Origin: Eledone cirrhosa
Taxonomy: Eukaryota; Mollusca; Cephalopoda; Octopoda; Eledonidae
Assembly (NCBI GenBank): GCA_964016885.1
Contig: OZ024740.1
Location: 301,514,286 to 301,578,285 of the forward strand
Length of the DNA: 64,000 bases
Direction of reading: 5' to 3'
A model generated the notes under the pieces. That model was given only the letters and a program-made list of their open reading frames with translations, was not told where the DNA came from and searched no databases. Made by a program: the position numbers and the translations under genes. Positions within the stretch are counted from its first letter, which is position 1, and every line of letters starts with the position of its first letter. Positions 1-10,289 of this stretch are shown piece by piece.

Positions 1-591
1 TGGTAAGTGAAAGAGAGGGATTGTTTTCATTCATCACAGTTAGATATTTAATTAGAGATAAAGATCATATCAATATGCAAAATTGCGTTCAGTTCGCCAG
101 TGAAGATTGTGCGAATTAATAGATGAACGGAGTGCGAAAGATAGAGACCTTGATAGACATGAAATACAAAGAATTAAAAATAAACAATACGACGTTATAT
201 TAATATGATATATAGAGAGTCTGAGATTAAAAATCACTTGAAGCTAAGCGGAAATGCCAACGGTGGGATGGATATTGTCATTGTGGGACTGCTGCTTCGC
301 GGCAATATTAATACTTTTCTTCAGTAAAAGAAAAAAAGTAAAGGTTTCTTAATACCGTTTTCTACTTCCAGAATAGACAATAAAATTACTGAGCTATTAT
401 TTCTTGATGTATCAAATATATTCTCCCGCTAAAATGTCCAGCCCTGTGTCTACATAGAGAACATTACAAAAGCAAATAAGAACACTTATTCAACTTGACT
501 TTTAAGAGAATCTAACTAGAAAATAGAATAATATATAGTACGGCAGCAATAAAAAGTGACAGAGGGTTGTATATTTGCCAATAGGAGAGGG
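1..591. other. AT-rich spacer, no feature seen
   Basis: I see no coding potential, known repeat or RNA gene here. The sequence is AT-rich with stops in all frames. Confidence 0.6.
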
Positions 592-772
592 TGGTGGTGG
601 ATTGGCAGTATCGGTAGAGGGTCGGACGCCATGCTTTGACACATAAAGTAACGGCCTTCGCCATTCTGAGTTCAAATCCAGCCGAGGTTAACTTTGCCTT
701 ACGGGGTCGATAAAATAAAGTACCAGTAATGCACTGGGTAATTGCTGGCCTTGTGTCAAAAGTAGAAAGAAT
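592..772 (+). mobile_element. tRNA-derived cephalopod-type SINE
   Basis: The copy has a tRNA-like head with a box A-like segment (GGTAGAGGGTCGG) and a box B-like segment (GAGTTCAAATCC). A conserved body follows (GGGGTCGATAAAATAAAGTA) and a tail ending CTGGCCTTGTGTCAAAAGTAGAAA. The same unit recurs at about 16.1, 19.0, 22.9, 29.1, 35.6 and 51.0 kb, with partial copies at 11.6 and 13.5 kb. SINEs of this type, derived from tRNA and moved by a partner LINE, were described from octopus. This copy is a little diverged and lacks part of the body before the GGGGTCGATAAAATAAAG block. Confidence 0.85.
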
Positions 773-1166
773 TATTAGAACAGAAATTGTGATAGCAGAA
801 ACACATAAGAATATATAAAACAGTACGATCCTGCTTTCAGCAACCTCTTAACCTATGTTAAATTAGAAACAATCGCGCTTGACAAGAGACCTACCTAAAA
901 CTATATTCAATTTAATTTTTAATTAAAGTTATTTTATGTACATTATAGTTTCACATAATCAATGTAAATAATGTTTCCGAATATTCAAAAGAGTTAATTA
1001 ATGGAATGTACAGGAATAATATAAAAATGAAATGACATCAGAAGCTTTTTAAGTTAATCAGCAAGAGGATAGTACCCTCGGCATACATATAATTCAAAGC
1101 TGATTTTAATTCAATGTTTTTAATTCAGAAATTAAGTCATAGATAGGTCCCACATGGACATCTCTG

Positions 1167-1271
<105 letters not shown>

Positions 1272-1830
1272 TTAGAATTGTTGCTTGTTTAATTTTAAGA
1301 ATGAGGATGGCTAATTATCATATATAGTTATTTAGTTATTTATGCTATTTGGCAATTAAAATATTTAAACTTAAATGTTTATGTTATTTATAATGCAATA
1401 TACTTGATGATATTTCCGTAAACGCCTAGACATATTTTAAAACAATTAATTGGCTATTTGTGAGACAATTCTCTCAATATTATTCTTAAACTTATATTCG
1501 AATATGAATGTTTTCGTGGCAATCACATTTAATTATTGTTTGTTACAACGTATCTTTTCTGAATTCATGTGTCATGTTTTGTACCGGAATTATACATTTT
1601 TAGACAGACCTGTATTGAATAGTGAGCTGTGTCATGTTGGACATTTGAAGAGTGATCCTCTATCTTGCACACATTCACAATTTTACCCAAAGAAATGCAC
1701 AGGAGAGTGGGGCTATTCTTATTCTATTTGCAGAGAAGGGAATAACTACAAGTGTTAGTATGGGAATAATATAAAATTAACCATGACATTTTGTCAACTG
1801 ACAGAGGAATACAAAGTAGATATGTTGTAA

Positions 1831-1892
1831 GTGTAAGACACAAAAGAAGAAAACATAAAAGAAGTGTAAGACACAAAAGAAGAAAACTTAAA
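1831..1892. repeat. 33-bp tandem duplication
   Basis: A unit beginning GTGTAAGACACAAAAGAAGA is repeated twice head to tail with a 33-bp period in otherwise unique DNA. It has no evident function. Confidence 0.8.
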
Positions 1893-2425
1893 ATTGGAAC
1901 AGAATTTAAATATCAAAACAGCAAACAGAAATAGATTCTGAAAGCCCGGAACAAAGCTTGGAGAATGTAGTTAATATTCACCGTCGTACATACGGGGATG
2001 TGCAATCCTTTTCTACCTCAAGATGGCAGATCGTATATTATGGATAATTACGTTAGCAGGAGAATTTCATCACCTAAAATGTGTCAGTGAATGGTTCAAT
2101 AAGCATAAACGATGGGTATGAGACATATAGTTATATTCCGATCTCAGTAAAGGTAATCAATTTCATTGTAATATCATATGATAGAAAAATGAGAGCCATA
2201 TCAATCGTCCATATAGATAGAAAATAAACAAAAATCATAATGTAATGTGGTACTAAGATTCTTCAAACATTAACTTAAAATAAGATATCAGAATCAATGC
2301 GATCACTTCCACATAACATGACTCGGTAGTTATGAAAGTGATCCAAGCAATCATAATGCTGAACAGTAAGTTGATGACAAGCGGTAACGGAGCCAGCATC
2401 GCTAGCTATCATATGTATACACATA

Positions 2426-2481
2426 CACACACACACGCAAACACGCGCGCCCACACACACACACACATATACACACACACC

Positions 2482-2556
<75 letters not shown>
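2426..2556. repeat. (CA)n-(TA)n-(GA)n compound microsatellite
   Basis: CA-rich DNA passes into TA and then GA dinucleotides. The short frames that read through it on either strand are repeat translations, not genes. Confidence 0.9.
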
Positions 2557-2557
<1 letters not shown>

Positions 2558-2564
2558 TAAATAC

Positions 2565-2803
2565 ATGTATAGTAATAATAATAAATGTGAAAACTAAAAT
2601 CTGATGAGGGCTCGATAAGGTTAATATTTATATAAAATATATATATAAACCGCAGAGAAAATATGTATTAAAATAACAGATTAAAGTTTAAGGAAAGAAT
2701 CGGTGCTTTCACGCTTAACGGGATCTTCTGGGCTTCAAAAGATCCCGTTAAGGGTGAAATAGCGATTTTTGCTTAAATTTTAATCTATTATTTTAATATA
2801 TAT
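2565..2803. repeat. Hairpin of degenerate hammerhead-bearing PLE tails
   Basis: Two diverged copies of one tail face away from each other: the minus-strand copy covers about 2565-2737 and the plus-strand copy 2735-2803. The minus copy matches the tail at 5862-6020 in reverse, including the segment GATCCCGTTAAG and the AT-rich 3' part. In the minus copy the hammerhead-like box is CAGAAGA (U4 changed to A), followed by a CCC/GCG-like stem II and GAA, but stems I and III are broken. The plus copy keeps the stem II hairpin and GAAA but has lost the first box. Both end towards AT-rich DNA. Confidence 0.6.
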
Positions 2804-2930
2804 ATATATCAGGTGATTCAATGAATTACTTGTGGTAACACAACTATTATCACTCGATGCACAAGCAGAGAGACGATTCTTATTCTTATCGCGGTTTCTT
2901 ATTATACATATAAACGTGTAGCTGTGCGTG

Positions 2931-2955
2931 CGGGGGGGGGGGGGGGGGGGGGGGG
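2931..2955. repeat. Poly(G) tract of about 25
   Basis: An unbroken run of about 25 guanines stands out in AT-rich DNA. It is quadruplex-capable and prone to length error. Frames starting across it are artefacts. The DNA from 2956 to 3620 shows no gene. Confidence 0.9.
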
Positions 2956-3621
2956 TTACTATGAATTATATATTTTGCAAGAAAGTATTGTATTTTTATT
3001 ATATACATCAACTCAGAACCCACCGTTACGAGATGCCTTATCAAACAGATATACGCCTATACACACACATACAGTCACACATTTGTCAGACGAACCTCTT
3101 TATATGCGCAACTTTAAATTATTGACAAATTTCATGTGCAAAATATCATATAGTATAAAATATCTTTGTTTGTTTGTGACGTTGTTTCTGATTCAACGTG
3201 TCAACAAAAGCATCAGACTACACAATAATATGAATAACGTGGACTATATGTTCAATTCAATTTAGGCAGTACACCGCACTCTAATTTCGGAAATCATAAA
3301 ACGATATATGAATAAGTTTCGGTACCATTAGAATTTAAATGACTTTGAAATAACCTAATATAAAAGTGTATAAGCGATGTCTCTGAAAATTATTAACCCC
3401 CTCATTAAACAAAACAACAAACGTATTTTACATATGTTGAAGTGGTAACACTGTAGGTTCTGGATTTGAATATTGCTCAATGTTGATTTTAATTGTTTCT
3501 AAAAAGTTACAAGCAGTGGCGAAATAAAACAAAAAATGTTTAAGGTATGACAGATATGAATATCTTAATGTTTGGTATGTTTAATATGATGTACCGCATT
3601 TACTATTTTACCATTAAAGAA

Positions 3622-4018
3622 ATATGATTTCGCTTCAAGCATAGCTTTATACAATATGTATAACTATTTCGTATCTCCAAAGAAATACGGTTTTAGGAAG
3701 CCGAGGCTATGCAAACACCGGGGGGCTAACGCCCTCTGGTGATGTCCAGTAGAAGCAAGGGGAACAACCGTCTATGCATATCAGGCTTAACTGGACATCG
3801 TCAGGACGGCCTCTCCCACCGCTTGCGACTCCTGGACTAGAAGACAGGCGAGAATATATACTGTTTTCGTCTGCGTAAATGAGGTGATTAATCTCATTTG
3901 CATATGAAGCTGCATAAGTTAGCTCAACTTATAATAAAAAAGAAATAGGATTTCGCTTCAAGCATAACTTTATACAATATGTATAAATATTTCGTATCTC
4001 CAAAGAAGTACGGTTTTT
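3622..4018. repeat. 75-bp direct repeats flanking a 250-bp block
   Basis: A segment of about 72-75 bp starting near 3622 (GATTTCGCTTCAAGCATA, CTCCAAAGAA) returns almost unchanged at 3946-4018. Between them lies a block of about 250 bp, much richer in GC than its surroundings, with a short inverted pair (GATGTCCAG / TGGACATC) near 3742 and 3792. The layout resembles an insertion between duplicated ends, or a solo-repeat pair, but I do not recognise the family. Confidence 0.6.
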
Positions 4019-4200
4019 GTACCTGTTCCAACCATCTGGCTAAATATTTATTTAATATAAACTTTTCTTCTTCTATAAAAAATTATCCTTTCAGAATGAA
4101 AATAATGCACACATCTGCCTATCCACATTGAGAATTACTTACTAGGTAGGTAACATAAGAGGTCGGTTTACTGTACACCCCTCACCCACCCCACAAACAT

Positions 4201-4231
4201 ATACGCACATACACACACACTATCTCTCACA

Positions 4232-4283
<52 letters not shown>
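4201..4283. repeat. (CA)n microsatellite
   Basis: An imperfect CA run. The DNA from 4284 to 4900 is TG/TA-rich and has no supported gene. Confidence 0.9.
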
Positions 4284-4285
<2 letters not shown>

Positions 4286-4900
4286 AATTAGAATCCGTGC
4301 TCTGAAATAGCGATGTATACATGAATATATATATATAGTATAATTGACAATATACGGTATGCTTAATTAAACACATTTTGAAGAACTTGCGCTATTATTT
4401 TAAAGTAGTGACTATGTCACTTACTTCTTTTTTCAAGAAAGAAAGGGAGATAAGCTGACAGATCTGTCTCATACTGTTGGTAAATATCAGAGCTTAGCAT
4501 TCGCCGATGCCTGTTGAACATTTTATACCATTACTTATTTGTATTGGTAAGTATATGTTATCTGTATGTTTTGTGAAGGAACGTATACGTTCTCGTACGT
4601 ATATTTGCTTGTATTTGTTATAGGCATATATATTATATTATATATACTGGTACTTGTGTATATGGTTATGTGTATACGAGAGTTTTGCGTTTGTGTGTGT
4701 ATGCGGGTGGGCACTTATGTTAGGTGGGTGTATATGTATACATTGTGTTTTGGTTGACGTTCGTTTAGCGGTCATATGTGTATTTACATGTAGGTATGTA
4801 TAGCCTGCGTTTGGCAAAAGTAGAAACAGTTATATACGTATTTATGTGTGTATATCTATATACGTTTATATAATTATATGTATACAGGCGCACCCACACA

Positions 4901-4902
<2 letters not shown>

Positions 4903-4951
<49 letters not shown>
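4903..4951. repeat. (TA)n microsatellite
   Basis: A TA run that lies about 85 bp before a perfect palindrome. Confidence 0.95.
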
Positions 4952-4954
<3 letters not shown>

Positions 4955-5075
4955 GGAGGTGAGTTTTATTGTAGTACAATAAAGCAATGCAGATATCGGA
5001 TAAGAAGCACTCTACAGTTTGTGGGACTGGAGTATGCATAATATAAGATCAAAAGATGGTTAAAGGAGTTCAATA

Positions 5076-5146
5076 TATTTTATTATGCGCATTTCAAAAA
5101 CAAACATCATCAAACAATAATATTTGTGTTTTCATCAGATAAAACA
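5076..5146 (-). ncRNA. Hammerhead ribozyme, type I, left arm
   Basis: This is the exact mirror of the fold at 5267-5337, on the opposite strand of the palindrome, and all stems and core bases are identical. Any transcript crossing the whole palindrome would contain one ribozyme and the complement of the other, so folding into the long hairpin would compete with ribozyme folding. Confidence 0.7.
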
Positions 5147-5266
5147 GGAGAACATGATATGAAGGCTAAAAAAACACTTGTTGATAGTGCAGTTTTAAAT
5201 CAACATATGTTGATTTAAAACTGCACTATCAACAAGTGTTTTTTTAGCCTTCATATCATGTTCTCC

Positions 5267-5337
5267 TGTTTTATCTGATGAAAACACAAATATTATTGTT
5301 TGATGATGTTTGTTTTTGAAATGCGCATAATAAAATA
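5267..5337 (+). ncRNA. Hammerhead ribozyme, type I, right arm
   Basis: Read 5' to 3': UGUUUUAU (stem I), CUGAUGA box at 5275-5281, then stem II from AAACACAAA (5282-5290) to UUUGUUUUU (5309-5317) with one mismatch. GAA follows at 5318-5320. AUGCGCAU at 5321-5328 makes stem III, and A5329 is the cleavage-site base. AUAAAAUA at 5330-5337 pairs back to the first strand over 8 bp with one G-U. Every invariant core base I know is present. Self-cleavage is inferred, not shown. Confidence 0.75.
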
Positions 5338-5376
5338 TATTGAACTCCTTTAACCATCTTTTGATCTTATATTATA

Positions 5377-5860
5377 TATATATATATATATTTGTTTATA
5401 TATGTTTTATGTGTATTAGGTGTATACGTTCGTATGTGCACGGGTACAGGCGTTGCGTGGGTTTTATATGTGTGCGCGTGTTTTTGTGTACGTGCCTGTA
5501 TTTGCATACCCATGGCGGGTGTTTTCGCGTATGCATGTGTATGTATGCGTGCATGTATATAATTAATTATTGTTGATTTCAATAACCTCTGTAATTTATT
5601 TACATTTTTCTTAACTCTGAACCCAAGGATCATTCAGTTTCCTAAATAGAATTTTAATCTACGACTTCATTTATACCATAAACGTGGTTTTGTCTTTGCA
5701 TGTAATTGTTCTCACCGCTCCAAATAATGACGTAATATCTTCGTTTTTATCCGTTCTTTGTCAGGGAACGTCTCCACCAACCAAAGTATCGCCTTCCTGT
5801 CTTCATTCGGTTGCAACGTTTTTAGAAATATTTACTTCTGCGTTCACAAATTTATTTTTT
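5377..5860. other. Spacer, no gene
   Basis: A short (TA)n run is followed by TG-rich and mixed AT-rich DNA. The overlapping frames on both strands have no domain and no protein-like composition. Confidence 0.6.
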
Positions 5861-5861
5861 T

Positions 5862-5912
5862 AGTTTCAGAAGATCCCGTTAAGGGTGAAAGCACCGATTG
5901 TGTGCTTAAACT
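5862..5912 (+). ncRNA. Hammerhead-like RNA with U4-to-A box
   Basis: Stem I (AGUUU at 5862-5866 with AAACU at 5908-5912), stem II (CCC/GGG within 5874-5886) and stem III (AGCAC at 5890-5894 with GUGCU at 5902-5906) all pair without mismatch. GAA lies at 5887-5889. The first box reads CAGAAGA instead of CUGANGA, which should impair catalysis. The structure is kept better than the catalytic base. The tail continues to about 6020 and ends in a long (AT)n tract. Confidence 0.6.
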
Positions 5913-6016
5913 TTAATCTGTTATTTTAATAAATATTTGCTCCACGGTTCTTATATATTTGATATATATTTATCCTTATCGAGCCCTCTTTGGATTTTAG
6001 TCTTCAAATTTATTAT

Positions 6017-6019
<3 letters not shown>

Positions 6020-6105
<86 letters not shown>

Positions 6106-6110
6106 TATTA
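6020..6110. repeat. (AT)n tract between two PLE tails
   Basis: About 90 bp of AT dinucleotides separate the plus-strand tail at 5862-6020 from the minus-strand tail at 6107-6320. The two tails point at each other and share the microsatellite. Confidence 0.95.
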
Positions 6111-6320
6111 GAAAGTGAGGTTTTTCTTACAAATTGAAAAATAACTGAGGTGTCCTACACGAGTGAAAGTATAAAGAAAAAGAGATGAAATCGAAAATGC
6201 AGCTAGAGTCTTATTTTTTTAAAAAATATATATATTTATTTGGTTCCTTTACCGGTTTCGCAGTTCTTCTGCTTTTCAAAAGGTGAGTTGAGATGGAGGG
6301 TCTGTGGTTTTTCTCACATT
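6107..6320 (-). mobile_element. PLE 3' tail, inverted copy of 21020-21250
   Basis: About 210 bp matches 21020-21250 in reverse complement with few changes, and each copy has TA-rich DNA at both ends. On the minus strand a hammerhead-like segment comes first (6283 down to 6246), then AT-rich sequence including AAATAAATATAT, then the (AT)n tract. Confidence 0.75.
6246..6283 (-). ncRNA. Degenerate hammerhead-like motif
   Basis: On the minus strand: CCUU, a box reading UUGAAAA, stem II GCAG/CUGC, GAA, ACCGGU, A, then AAGG pairing with CCUU. The layout is that of a hammerhead, but C3 and G8 of the box are changed, so it is probably inactive. The same variant box occurs in the plus-strand copy at 21071-21108 and in the terminal repeats of the large PLE at 57260-57297. 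Confidence 0.5.
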
Positions 6321-6344
6321 ATATATATATATATATATATATAT

Positions 6345-6487
6345 AGGAACCAGTAAGACCCCGACAGCTGAGCTCAAGCCGTTTCGACGGCTAATTCTGG
6401 ACTAAATGAAAATTAGTAATTTTCATTTAGTCCAGAATTAGCCGTCGAAACGGCTTGAGCTCAGCTGTCGGGGCCTTACTGGTTCCT
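6345..6487. repeat. 143-bp foldback hairpin, CCCCGAC family
   Basis: The palindrome is centred on G6416 with one mismatch that I noted. Each arm carries GTCGAAACGG, which folds as GAA plus a stem III-like hairpin (ACGGC...GCUGU) and C, followed by GGGGCC. There is no CUGANGA box. The outer sequence (CCTAAGTATTGAGTACT-like and CCTTACCACATTTCCTTCGTT) follows on the right, then (TA)n at 6566. Related copies lie at 7348, 23255, 26899-28449, 28570, 41003 and 63171. Confidence 0.85.
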
Positions 6488-6565
6488 ATTACCCACTCTA
6501 CTACTTCAAGTATTGAGTACTTTGGTACGTTATGGTCCACCTGGTTCCTTACCACATTTCCTTCG

Positions 6566-6686
<121 letters not shown>

Positions 6687-6690
6687 CTTC

Positions 6691-6737
6691 CTTCTACAGG
6701 ATTAGAACTGTTTCATTCATGTAAAATCTTCAGGAAG
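6691..6737 (-). ncRNA. Hammerhead ribozyme, type I
   Basis: On the minus strand: CUUC, CUGAAGA (6733-6727), a 12-nt stem II that pairs weakly, GAA (6714-6712), stem III ACAG/CUGU closing an 8-nt loop, the cleavage-site base A, and GAAG pairing with CUUC. All invariant core bases are present, although the first stem II pair is U-U. A mirror copy follows on the plus strand at 6740-6782. Confidence 0.65.
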
Positions 6738-6739
6738 CC

Positions 6740-6782
6740 CTGATGATTTCGTATGAATGAAACAGTTCTAGTCATGTAGAAG
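6740..6782 (+). ncRNA. Hammerhead-like mirror copy
   Basis: The plus strand has CUGAUGA (6740-6746), a short stem II, GAA (6759-6761), ACAG...AUGU and A. Stem I no longer pairs. With the minus-strand copy at 6691-6737 it forms one hairpin with a very short centre. The downstream tail runs to a short (TA)n near 6880. Confidence 0.5.
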
Positions 6783-6901
6783 ATGTTCTATATTAAACAT
6801 TTATACTCTGCTATGTATTGAGTACCTTTTTTACTGTGGTTGCCTCCGATTGAACCCTTATTAACTTACCTATCTATATATATATATATCACAGAAAAAA
6901 A

Positions 6902-7176
6902 GTGTGCTGCGGCGAGTACAATTTATTGGACATATTACAATCGTTTCTCTGGCGACAAGCTCGAGTGACGATCGAAGTGATGATAGAACCTGACTCTGAA
7001 AATCGCAAGGTCCTCAGATACGTCTTAATTATACGAAGCACATTTTCCTATGTCCTTTTACATCGATATCCCTTGCGATTTTCAGAGTCAGGTTCGATCA
7101 TCCCATCGATCGTGCCTCGAGATGGTCGCCAGAAAAACGATTGTAATATGTCCAATCAATTCCATTTATCGCAACA
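6902..7176. repeat. Long inverted repeat with half-hammerhead arms
   Basis: Arms of roughly 110 bp (6902-7012 and 7070-7176) surround a spacer of about 60 bp. In the left arm the minus strand reads GAAACGAUUGU, the same GAA plus stem III as the hammerhead at 21286-21323. No CUGANGA box is present, and the symmetry centre lies where stem II would be. The arms have diverged by several substitutions, so this is not a recent read artefact. Confidence 0.7.
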
Positions 7177-7275
7177 CTGATTCTCTTTTTTTTCTATGAT
7201 ATCATACTCTGCTCTATGAGATCATCGAGTGCTCATACCACCTACCGCATACGGATGCTTTAAGCATCCAACTTC

Positions 7276-7346
<71 letters not shown>

Positions 7347-7347
7347 A
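7276..7347. repeat. (TA)n microsatellite
   Basis: A TA tract joined directly to the foldback family member at 7348. Confidence 0.95.
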
Positions 7348-7645
<298 letters not shown>

Positions 7646-7662
7646 GTGAACAGATAAGAAGC

Positions 7663-7892
7663 ATGATTGGTGACGCGCGTTTCGCCAATGATCAGCTCGA
7701 GGTTCGATATGCATCGACCTTATCCGACTCTGTAATCTGCGGCTCGTCGGTCCACTTGTAATGCTAGTAGAAAATGAATACATGCTGTACGTTTTAGTCA
7801 GATTTTCATATGTTGGTCAATTACAGAGTCGGGTAAGATCTATACAGATCGAACCTTGAGCTGATCAGTGGCGAAACGCGCGTCACCAACCA
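7663..7892. repeat. Inverted repeat with half-hammerhead arms
   Basis: Arms of about 70 bp (about 7668-7738 and 7820-7892) are inverted around a spacer of about 80 bp. Both arms keep GAAACGCGCGUC, which folds as GAA, ACG-CG-CGU and C. GGCGAAACGCGCGTCACC is on the plus strand in the right arm and its complement in the left. A CUGANGA box is absent. Confidence 0.7.
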
Positions 7893-8037
7893 ATAAATGT
7901 AATGAAAACGTAACCAATCGTCCTTGTTATCTTTTCACTATAATACACTCTGTCTAGCTCTACAACTCGACACTGAAGTGAACCTAAACATCGAGTCCTC
8001 GCCCGAGTGAACCTACAGTAACTCCAATTTACAGTCC

Positions 8038-8040
<3 letters not shown>

Positions 8041-8118
<78 letters not shown>
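8041..8118. repeat. (TA)n microsatellite
   Basis: A TA run with a few interruptions near its end. Frames reading through it are not genes. Confidence 0.95.
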
Positions 8119-8119
<1 letters not shown>

Positions 8120-9440
8120 GAGGTAGGGCATGTGTGTGCGTTGATGTTAGAGAACTCATTTTACCAACCCCTTCCTGCAGTATAATGTTTGATAATGTGG
8201 CATCTCCTTTGTGCTCATTACATAAAAAAACTACATTCTTTATATTCTATGCAACCTATTTGGTTTCAAGACATGTAGCTATTTAATGGTCATGCATTGG
8301 TTTCATTAACACATATCCATAATTATATACCGCAATTTCTGATGTCATCATATATGGAAATTTCTTTTTACAATTAGCTTTATATGAGAATGAACAAAAA
8401 CTACGACTCGTTGTAAGTTACTGGCAACATTGCACAGGATCTTTACTGTACTGTCCCAATTATCATTATGTATTTTTGACTTTTTAACTCAACAATGATC
8501 ATATGTGTATGTGAAATTCTTTGTAAATTATCAAGGAAAATACAAATGCCATTGTAATTGTTAAAGTATAATTTTGTTTTTGTTCTATTTCCAGTAATTA
8601 TACTTTATTTTCTATATTATCGCTAGAAAGTAAAATCATTTTCTCTGTTACAATTCTTCTTATAATAGAAGTTGTAATTGCCTTTGCGCATTCCAATTTT
8701 ATTACTGGTGTTTGTTGATATTAAATAAAATGATGATACATATATGATGTTATATTATTTCAGTATTATTTATTTCCCCAAATAAACATGCACACAACTA
8801 TCGTATTTTTAAGTGTTTCTAAAATATGCTTTTATGAATAGCCATGAGATAGTGTAACATTTTATATTCCAAATTACCTCCAAATTACATATGTATAAAA
8901 TGCTTTAGTTCATAGGTGGTCTTTCATCACAGCATTACTCGTAATTTGTTTTTGTTAAAATGTACTTTGTTGCTGTTGTGTTTATTTTATTGTGGTATGT
9001 AGAATGTTATTATAATATGTTTTTTAATAAACATATGAATGTGTAATGACTATTTCATTATGTCTACGCGCCGTAATTAGAGGACATCATATATTGAATC
9101 GTTTATGTTTCCTATTCTATTTTTCTGCAACTCTTTATTATTCACAAACATCCATGTAGATATGTGTATTTACATTCGGTCAATAAGTACGAATATAACT
9201 TATGATCACGTTATAGAAAACATAGCAAATTGGGGAGGTGTGAGTCAGTGAGAAACGTACGATTGATAGACAGACAGTTAATTCACGTCAAATACATCAA
9301 TAGTTATTGGTTTTACTCTATACCAGGTGGCGTAAACAAACTGAACATACATAAGTGTATGCCCAAGCACATAGAAAAATAAATTCACACACAGACACGC
9401 ATATACGTGAACATATACACACGCATATATCCCCATACAC
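8119..9440. other. AT-rich spacer, no gene
   Basis: About 1.3 kb of AT-rich DNA with stops in every frame. I see no repeat family and no RNA gene. Confidence 0.6.
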
Positions 9441-9442
<2 letters not shown>

Positions 9443-9527
<85 letters not shown>

Positions 9528-9546
9528 TATATTTATATATATATGT

Positions 9547-9588
<42 letters not shown>
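9443..9588. repeat. (TA)n(GT)n compound microsatellite
   Basis: TA dinucleotides followed by GT dinucleotides. Several overlapping frames here are microsatellite translations. Confidence 0.95.
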
Positions 9589-9589
<1 letters not shown>

Positions 9590-10098
9590 TGATTGCTGCA
9601 AACTCTGCTAAGAGGATTGCAATCGCTTGTCAGATTACAGAAAATGGTGCACACGGACCTGTAACATGACCTGAACAAGCAATGCCTTTGTTTTGAAGGT
9701 TTATTCTAATTGGGAAAAGAACTTGCACTCGATCAATCTCACTCTCTGAGCATCGAAAATACTACCCGAAAAGGAGAACTGGTCAACCTCATCGGATGCT
9801 TCCGAAGCCGCAGGTTTTTTTTCAGAGTTTCTCTCAGAAATGTGTTGTGACAACAGCTGGGGGGGGGGGGAGGCTTTTACTCCCAGGTGAAAAAGAAAGT
9901 ACTATTTAGATGGTCGATGTCTCTGCTCAGATCTTCCGCCTTCGACGGATCTTGTATTTCATCACGCAGGGTGTCCACATATCCCCCTCCTCACCAAGCA
10001 AGTTTGGTCGGGTAGCCAGTTTAGTCGCCGACGACCCGACCATGAAACAGATTGTACTGGGTTACATGTTACCAATAGCATTCGAGAGCGACCTGAGA

Positions 10099-10140
<42 letters not shown>

Positions 10141-10230
10141 AGGGGCAGTAATATTCTGCCATATAACAGCCCCATTAGAGAAGTATAATTTAAAATGTTA
10201 TATTATTAAGGCTAAGTATTAAGTCTCGTT
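9589..10230. other. Mixed spacer with short (TA)n at 10106
   Basis: The stretch is less AT-rich than its surroundings and contains a G10 run near 9860 and a (TA)n run at 10106-10140. A 92-codon frame at 9910-10188 ends in the microsatellite and has no recognisable domain. Confidence 0.5.
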
Positions 10231-10281
10231 ACTATGGAGTTTGGCTTGAGAAGCAGGTGAAATTCCTATGTAACGAGACTC
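10230..10281. repeat. Short inverted repeat
   Basis: AGTCTCGTTAC and its complement GTAACGAGACT enclose about 30 bp. I see no ribozyme-like core. Confidence 0.6.
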
Positions 10282-10289
10282 ATTCTTTA

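Larger units (their letters stand above)
5037..5376. repeat. Perfect 332-bp palindrome without spacer
   Basis: The arms 5041-5206 and 5207-5372 are reverse complements without any mismatch that I could find, and the centre is CAACATATGTTG. Each arm carries a complete hammerhead fold, so both strands encode one. A (TA)n tract starts where the right arm ends. I read it as two PLE 3' tails joined head to head. A chimeric read could also produce a zero-spacer perfect palindrome. Confidence 0.9.

Noticed and set aside
5041..5372. Dismissing the palindromes as pure assembly artefacts
   Set aside because: Other palindromes (6.9, 23.4, 50.0 kb) have diverged arms, which a chimeric read would not produce; the caution remains for this perfect one.
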